The translations under genes and the position numbers were made by a program. The notes below the pieces were generated by a model. It was not told the origin of the DNA and searched no databases. It saw nothing but the letters and a program-made list of their open reading frames with translations. Shown here piece by piece: positions 6,612-10,324 of a stretch of 10,324 bases of DNA; the first letter of the stretch is position 1, and each line of letters begins with the position of its first letter. The stretch spans positions 1 through 10,324 of the forward strand of contig NZ_CALHIQ010000172.1 in the NCBI RefSeq assembly GCF_938030725.1. The letters run 5' to 3'. This DNA comes from an uncultured Fretibacterium sp. (GTDB lineage Bacteria; Synergistota; Synergistia; Synergistales; Aminobacteriaceae).

Positions 6612-6897
6612 GCGATGAAGAGGACAATTCGCCCTGTCCTGCGCTTTTGCGCGGGGCGGATATCCAGAGAGGCACGCTGCAGGCTGAGAGGCGCGCTATA
6701 TCCGGAAGCAGGACGAAACCCCCTCCGAGCTGGCGTCGAGGCTTGATCTCTTTTTGTGTGGAGAGGGAGATAAGACGTCGGGGTCCGCCCCTCACAGCGG
6801 GCTTAAGTGCCGGCCCTTCGAGGCCGGAAGTGGAGTGGAACCGCGAACGTGTGCCCACGTCGTCTCCTGTGTGTGAGATGACGCGGGCACTTTTTTT
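6612..6897 (+). promoter_or_regulatory. T-box leader with threonine specifier
   Basis: Stem I is supported by GAGG (6620-6623) with CCTC (6722-6725), GTCCTGC (6636-6642) with GCAGGAC (6708-6714), and GGATAT (6658-6663) with ATATCC (6698-6703). The AGAGA motif is at 6666-6670. The internal loop between the first two stems holds GAAACC, placing specifier ACC (Thr) at 6718-6720. The T-box TGGAACCGCG is at 6836-6845; its variable base A6839 predicts pairing with a U73 discriminator in tRNA-Thr. GGAG (6832-6835) can pair with CTCC (6864-6867), competing with the terminator stem. Uncharged tRNA-Thr should stabilise the antiterminator and switch thrS on. The specifier, T-box and downstream gene agree with one another. 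The remaining leader to the ATG (6898-7035) shows nothing further. Confidence 0.93.
6851..6897 (+). terminator. Intrinsic terminator of the thrS T-box leader
   Basis: A 16-position stem, 6851-6866 with 6875-6890 (GTGCCC against GGGCAC at the base), has one A-C mismatch and one G-T wobble, an eight-base loop and seven T residues (6891-6897). Its 5' arm overlaps the sequence needed for the T-box antiterminator. Confidence 0.92.
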
Positions 6898-7035
6898 GTT
6901 TCTTGGACCGACGCCTCGAAAGGGGTGCAGCGCCGTTGGTCTGCCTTGGTCGGTACGTCGCGCGGTTCGGCTGGCGATTGCGAAGTTTGCTCCGCAGGGC
7001 GGAGCTGCTTTAGAATTCAAGAGGGGGATGGGAAC

Positions 7036-8937
7036 ATGCTGAAGTTCGAGGGAAGCAACGGAAAGTCCTGTGAGTTTGACCGGGAGAGCGTGAGGGCGTC
7101 CGAGGTTCTGGAGGCGCTTGGCCTGCAGAAGAAGGCGATCGCCGCAAAGCTGGACGGCACGGCGGTGGATTTGAATCGCGAGGTCAACGCCGGCGGGAGA
7201 ATGGAGCCCTTGACGGCAGCCGACGAGGAGGGCCTTGACGTCCTGCGCCACAGCTGCGCGCACCTCATGGCTCAGGCCATCGAGAGGCTCTATCCGGGGA
7301 CGCACTTCGGCATCGGCCCCTGCATCAAGGATGGCTTCTACTACGACGTGGACGCGACGGGGACCATCACGGAGCAGGACCTGCCTGCCATCGAGGCGGA
7401 GATGAGGAAGCTGGCCGGCGCGGCCGAGAAGGTCGAGCGGGAGGAGATGCGGCGCGAGGACGCCCTGAAGTTCTTCAAGGACCGGGGCGACCCCTATAAG
7501 GAAGAGCTCATCTCCGAGCTGGAGGCGCCGACGGTGTCCCTCTACCGTCAGGGGGACTACGTGGACCTGTGCCGCGGGCCTCACGTGCCGGACACGTCCG
7601 TCATCCGGAACTTCAAGCTGCTCTCCGTGGCTGGCGCCTACTGGCGCGGGAGCGAGAAGAACAAGATGCTGACCCGCATCTACGGCACGGCCTTCGCGAC
7701 GCCCGACGAGCTGAAGGCCTACCTGAAGCGCATGGAGGAGGCGAAGCTGCGGGACCACCGCAAGCTGGGCCGCGAGCTTGACCTGTTCAGCCTGCACGAG
7801 GAGGGGCCCGGCTTCCCGTTCTTCCACCCGAAGGGGATGGTCGTGATGAACACGCTCATCGACTTCTGGCGCCGTGAGCACGTCCGCCGCGGCTACCAGG
7901 AGGTCCGGACGCCCCAGATCCTGGACCGCGAGCTGTGGCTCCGCTCCGGCCACTGGGACCACTACCGCGAGAACATGTACTTCACGGAGATCGACGAAAA
8001 GCCCTTTGCCATCAAGCCGATGAACTGTCCGGGCGGTATCCTGATCTACAAGACGCAGCTGCACAGCTACCGCGAACTGCCCATGCGTATCGGGGAGCTG
8101 GGCGTCGTTCACCGCCACGAGCGCAGCGGCGTGCTGCACGGGCTGATGCGCGTGCGCTGCTTCACGCAGGACGACGCGCACATCTACTGTGAGCCCAGCC
8201 AGATACAGCAGGAGGTCATGGGCATCATGGACCTGTGCCGCTATGTCTACAGCGACGTCTTCGGGTTCAAGTACGCCGTGGAGCTCTCGACGAAGCCGGA
8301 GAACGCGATGGGGAGCGCGGAGCAGTGGGAGGCCGCGGAGAACGGCCTGAGGGCCGCGCTGGAGCAGTCCAACACGCCCTATCGCGTCAACGAAGGCGAC
8401 GGCGCCTTCTATGGTCCGAAGATCGACTTCCACCTCGAGGACTGCATCGGTCGCACCTGGCAGTGCGGGACGATCCAGCTGGACTTCCAGATGCCGGAGC
8501 GCTTCGACATGCACTACATTGCGGAGGATGGGAAGGAGCATCGGCCCGTCATGCTGCACCGCACGATCCTGGGCAGCCTGGAGCGCTTTATGGGCATCCT
8601 CATCGAGCACTTCGCGGGCGCCTTCCCCTACTGGATCGCGCCTGTGCAGGTGGAGCTGATCCCCATCTCCGAGGCGCACCGCGCCTACGCGGAGGAGCTG
8701 AGGAAGGAGCTCATGAGCTGGGGCGTGCGGACGGAAACGGACAGCCGCGACGAGAAGCTGGGCAAGCGCATCCGTGACGCACAGCTGCAGAAGGTGCCCT
8801 ACATGGTCGTGATCGGGGACAAAGAGCGCGACGAGCATCAGGTCGCGGTGCGCGAGCGCACGAAGGGCGACCTGGGCAGCATGTCCCTTGAGGCGTTCCG
8901 AAAGCTCCTGAGCGCGGAGTTCAACCCCATCCATTGA
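7036..8937 (+). CDS. thrS: Threonine--tRNA ligase
   Basis: A full-length class II aminoacyl-tRNA synthetase of 633 residues, normal for bacterial ThrRS. It activates threonine with ATP and charges tRNA-Thr in the cytoplasm. Domains: N-terminal TGS domain (about 1-62); second additional/editing domain (about 63-225) with zinc-type residues H72, H76, C179 and H183 (HSCAH and CRGPH), which removes mis-charged serine; catalytic core (about 240-530) with NCPGG (330-334), motif 2 RCFTQDDAH (374-382), and motif 3 GSLERFMG (513-520); and a C-terminal anticodon-binding domain (about 535-633). The catalytic zinc ligands C331, H382 and H508 are all present. The start at ATG 7036 has GAGGGGG eight bases upstream; extension to 6925 would read through the leader terminator region without similarity. 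It is controlled by the upstream T-box. A hairpin and a new promoter follow, so it is probably monocistronic. Confidence 0.98.
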   Translation: MLKFEGSNGKSCEFDRESVRASEVLEALGLQKKAIAAKLDGTAVDLNREVNAGGRMEPLTAADEEGLDVLRHSCAHLMAQAIERLYPGTHFGIGPCIKDGFYYDVDATGTITEQDLPAIEAEMRKLAGAAEKVEREEMRREDALKFFKDRGDPYKEELISELEAPTVSLYRQGDYVDLCRGPHVPDTSVIRNFKLLSVAGAYWRGSEKNKMLTRIYGTAFATPDELKAYLKRMEEAKLRDHRKLGRELDLFSLHEEGPGFPFFHPKGMVVMNTLIDFWRREHVRRGYQEVRTPQILDRELWLRSGHWDHYRENMYFTEIDEKPFAIKPMNCPGGILIYKTQLHSYRELPMRIGELGVVHRHERSGVLHGLMRVRCFTQDDAHIYCEPSQIQQEVMGIMDLCRYVYSDVFGFKYAVELSTKPENAMGSAEQWEAAENGLRAALEQSNTPYRVNEGDGAFYGPKIDFHLEDCIGRTWQCGTIQLDFQMPERFDMHYIAEDGKEHRPVMLHRTILGSLERFMGILIEHFAGAFPYWIAPVQVELIPISEAHRAYAEELRKELMSWGVRTETDSRDEKLGKRIRDAQLQKVPYMVVIGDKERDEHQVAVRERTKGDLGSMSLEAFRKLLSAEFNPIH

Positions 8938-8960
8938 CGCAATCGTCCTGAGCGGGGACG

Positions 8961-8994
8961 GAGGGGACCGGAAGGGAACAGCGCCCGGTCCCTC
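8961..8994 (+). terminator. Hairpin after thrS
   Basis: GAGGGGACCGG (8961-8971) pairs with CCGGTCCCTC (8985-8994) with one bulged G and a 13-base loop. There is no real T run afterwards. Its place 24 bases after the thrS stop and before the next promoter supports a terminator role. Confidence 0.55.
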
Positions 8995-9044
8995 GCTTAT
9001 TGCCCGACTGGAGACTCAGTCCTCGTCGGCTCTTCTGAAGTGCG

Positions 9045-9073
9045 TTGACTTCCCCGAACGAAGCACATAAAAT
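9045..9073 (+). promoter_or_regulatory. Sigma70-type promoter of the mgtE transcript
   Basis: TTGACT (9045-9050) and TAAAAT (9068-9073) are separated by exactly 17 bases, close to consensus on both hexamers. A start near 9080 would make a leader of about 310 bases before the mgtE ATG at 9391. Confidence 0.8.
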
Positions 9074-9078
9074 GAAGG

Positions 9079-9125
9079 GCGCAGTGTTGTCGAAAGGGGC
9101 GTTGTTGGCCCCTTTCGGCCTGCGC
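9079..9125 (+). promoter_or_regulatory. Strong hairpin at the 5' end of the mgtE leader
   Basis: GCGCAG (9079-9084) pairs with CTGCGC (9120-9125), enclosing GAAAGGGGC (9092-9100) with GCCCCTTTC (9108-9116) around GTTGTTG. It begins essentially at the predicted transcription start. It could be an RNA-stabilising 5' stem or the first helix of a regulatory leader; no U-tract follows, so it is not an obvious attenuator. Confidence 0.6.
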
Positions 9126-9155
9126 ATCCGAAAGTATCGAGCTGGAGGTGAGTTT

Positions 9156-9239
9156 ATGGACGGCGGCGGCAGTCAAAGCGACGGACAAGGCGTTCCCTTA
9201 TCGCCCAGAATCGCGTGGCCCGGCGCCGTTCGCACCTGA
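9156..9239 (+). CDS. Possible 27-residue leader peptide upstream of mgtE
   Basis: An ATG at 9156 sits three bases after a near-perfect ribosome binding site (GGAGGTGAG) and opens a 27-codon frame ending at TGA 9237-9239. The peptide is hydrophilic at first (MDGGGSQSDGQG), then VPLSPRIAWPG with three prolines. I recognise no family. It lies wholly within the predicted mgtE leader, about 150 bases before mgtE, as leader peptides do, but the SD spacing is short and chance is quite possible. The following bases 9240-9390 contain no gene, only an imperfect hairpin at 9331-9351 (GCGGCCCC with GGGTCCGC). Confidence 0.25.
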   Translation: MDGGGSQSDGQGVPLSPRIAWPGAVRT

Positions 9240-9390
9240 CCGCCGGACCCGGAGAACGCGGAACGCCATCGTCCCTCCCCGTGCGGCGCAGCCGAGGGGT
9301 TCATCCCTTCTGCCTTGCGCCCACATTGCAGCGGCCCCGACGAGGGTCCGCTCATTGCCTTTAGTCTTTAAAAGAGGAGGCGTGGGACCA

Positions 9391-10324
9391 ATGGACAATA
9401 CGCGCACCATCCCTGCCGAGGAGAGCGCCTCCACGGCACAGCACCCCAACTACGAGGAGAGGATCGCCCAGGTGGTGCGGGGCAACCTGACCCCGAAGAT
9501 CATGCGGGAACAGCTCCTCACCTATCACGAGAACGACATCGCCGCCGCCCTGGACCTCTTGAAGAAGGAGGACCGCTACCGGCTTTACAGCGTCCTGAAT
9601 CCGGAAACCCTGGCGGACGTCCTGGAGTACTCCGAGAGGATCAACGAGTACGTCGGTGAGCTCAACCTCAGAAAGAGGGCGGAGGTGCTGGCGCACCTTG
9701 AGCCCTCGGTGGCCGTCGATTACCTCCAGGAGGTCGAGAAGGGGGAGCGCGCCGCCATCATCGACCTGATGCCGGACGACGCGAAGCAGGAGATATCCCT
9801 CCTGAGCTCCTTTGACGAGGACGAGATCGGCAGCCGGATGACGACGAACTTCGTCATGATCCACATGGGGATCAGCGTGCGCCAGGCGATGCGCGAGCTG
9901 GTGGAGCAGGCTGCGGACAACGACAACATCTCCACGATCTACGTGGCGGACGACGACGGGATCTTTGCGGGCGCCATCGACCTGAAGTCCCTGATCATCG
10001 CGCGGGAGGGGACGGAGCTGGAGTCCATCATCATGACCTCCTACCCCTACGTCTACGCGAACGAATTGATCGAGGACTGCATCGAGCGCATCAAGGACTA
10101 CTCCGAGGACTCGATCCCCGTGCTGGACCAGGAGAACCGGCTGAAGGGAGTCCTCACGGCGCAGGACGTGGCCGAGCTCATCGACGATGAGATGGGGGAG
10201 GACTACGCCAGGCTGGCCGGTCTGACGGCGGAGGAGGACCTTCAGGAGCCTCTCTCAATGAGCATCGTCAAACGCCTGCCCTGGCTCCTGGTGCTGCTGG
10301 GCCTGGGGCTGGGCGCAATACAGG
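9391..10324 (+). CDS. mgtE: Magnesium transporter MgtE, N-terminal 311 residues, cut by window end
   Basis: MgtE is a dimeric, Mg2+-gated inner-membrane channel. The visible part holds the cytosolic gate: an alpha-helical N domain (about 20-140, with LEPSVAVDYLQEV and IIDLMPDD), a tandem CBS pair (about 146-270; MTTNFVMIHMGISVRQAM begins CBS1, SIPVLDQENRLKGVLTAQDV lies in CBS2), the plug-helix region EDYARLAGL (270-278), and the beginning of the first membrane helix (RLPWLLVLLGLGLG, 295-308). The acidic residues of the N and CBS domains bind Mg2+ in the family and close the pore when Mg2+ is high. The remaining four or so membrane helices lie beyond the window. Start ATG 9391 is preceded by AGAGGAGG ten bases upstream. 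A strong own promoter and a long leader precede it; I found no M-box core in that leader. Confidence 0.95.
   Translation, partial: MDNTRTIPAEESASTAQHPNYEERIAQVVRGNLTPKIMREQLLTYHENDIAAALDLLKKEDRYRLYSVLNPETLADVLEYSERINEYVGELNLRKRAEVLAHLEPSVAVDYLQEVEKGERAAIIDLMPDDAKQEISLLSSFDEDEIGSRMTTNFVMIHMGISVRQAMRELVEQAADNDNISTIYVADDDGIFAGAIDLKSLIIAREGTELESIIMTSYPYVYANELIEDCIERIKDYSEDSIPVLDQENRLKGVLTAQDVAELIDDEMGEDYARLAGLTAEEDLQEPLSMSIVKRLPWLLVLLGLGLGAIQ

Noticed and set aside
6502..8934. An 810-codon open frame on the minus strand opposite thrS
   Set aside because: It is the antisense shadow of thrS plus its T-box leader. The translation is low-complexity, rich in V, L, H, R and D in the way of GC-rich antisense frames, and matches no family, whereas thrS on the other strand is complete and canonical.
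9128..9190. M-box (Mg2+) riboswitch suggested by GGAGGTGAG and GGCGGCGGCAG before mgtE
   Set aside because: Only GGTGAG matches; the rest of the conserved core is absent and GGAGGTGAG is equally well explained as a ribosome binding site.
1..10324. CRISPR array, toxin-antitoxin pair, phage or defence island
   Set aside because: No spaced direct repeats, no small paired genes with suitable motifs, and no phage structural or recombinase genes are visible on either strand.

Overview
The window is a GC-rich bacterial chromosome segment with ordinary housekeeping and metabolic genes and an unusual density of cis-regulatory RNA. The gene content (ADP-forming acyl-CoA synthetase, DUF4163/DUF3298 exported protein, ankyrin-repeat protein, compact RNase J-like hydrolase, T-box-controlled thrS) fits a high-GC anaerobe. 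Synergistota is my best guess and a high-GC Firmicutes/Negativicutes-type organism the alternative. This is an inference from gene content and is not proven.

Layout. 1-191 (+): the C-terminal end of dUTPase, followed by a hairpin at 231-266. 317-2428 (-): a 703-residue ADP-forming acetyl/acyl-CoA synthetase converging on dut. Its transcript starts from a strong sigma70-type promoter (2783-2810) and carries a cobalamin riboswitch (about 2621-2765) with a clear intrinsic terminator (2478-2503) just ahead of the ribosome binding site. 2811-3230 has no gene but holds a perfect 43-base palindrome (2897-2939) directly followed by a three-way-junction-like fold (2941-3003). 3231-3956 (+): a secreted DUF4163/DUF3298 protein, followed by a hairpin and a perfect 36-base palindrome (3983-4018). 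4098-4896 (-): an ankyrin-repeat gene broken by a frameshift, with no convincing start. 5030-5047: a second palindrome, almost identical in its core to the one at 3983-4018, in the divergent region before the next gene. 5137-6408 (+): a single-module RNase J/beta-CASP-type metallo-hydrolase. 6563-6897: promoter and T-box leader with threonine specifier ACC and terminator, controlling thrS (7036-8937, +). 9045-9073: a strong promoter opening a leader of about 310 bases before mgtE (9391 to the window end, +, truncated). That leader is structured and lacks the M-box core I would expect for mgtE.

How the parts relate. The genes do not form one operon. Most sit in separate, alternately oriented transcription units, each with its own leader or hairpin. 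The best leads are the pairing of a B12 riboswitch with an energy-conserving acyl-CoA synthetase, the matched palindromes either side of the ankyrin gene, and the unassigned mgtE leader. I see no CRISPR array, transposase, phage gene, tRNA or rRNA gene, and no obvious new multi-gene defence or biosynthetic system.
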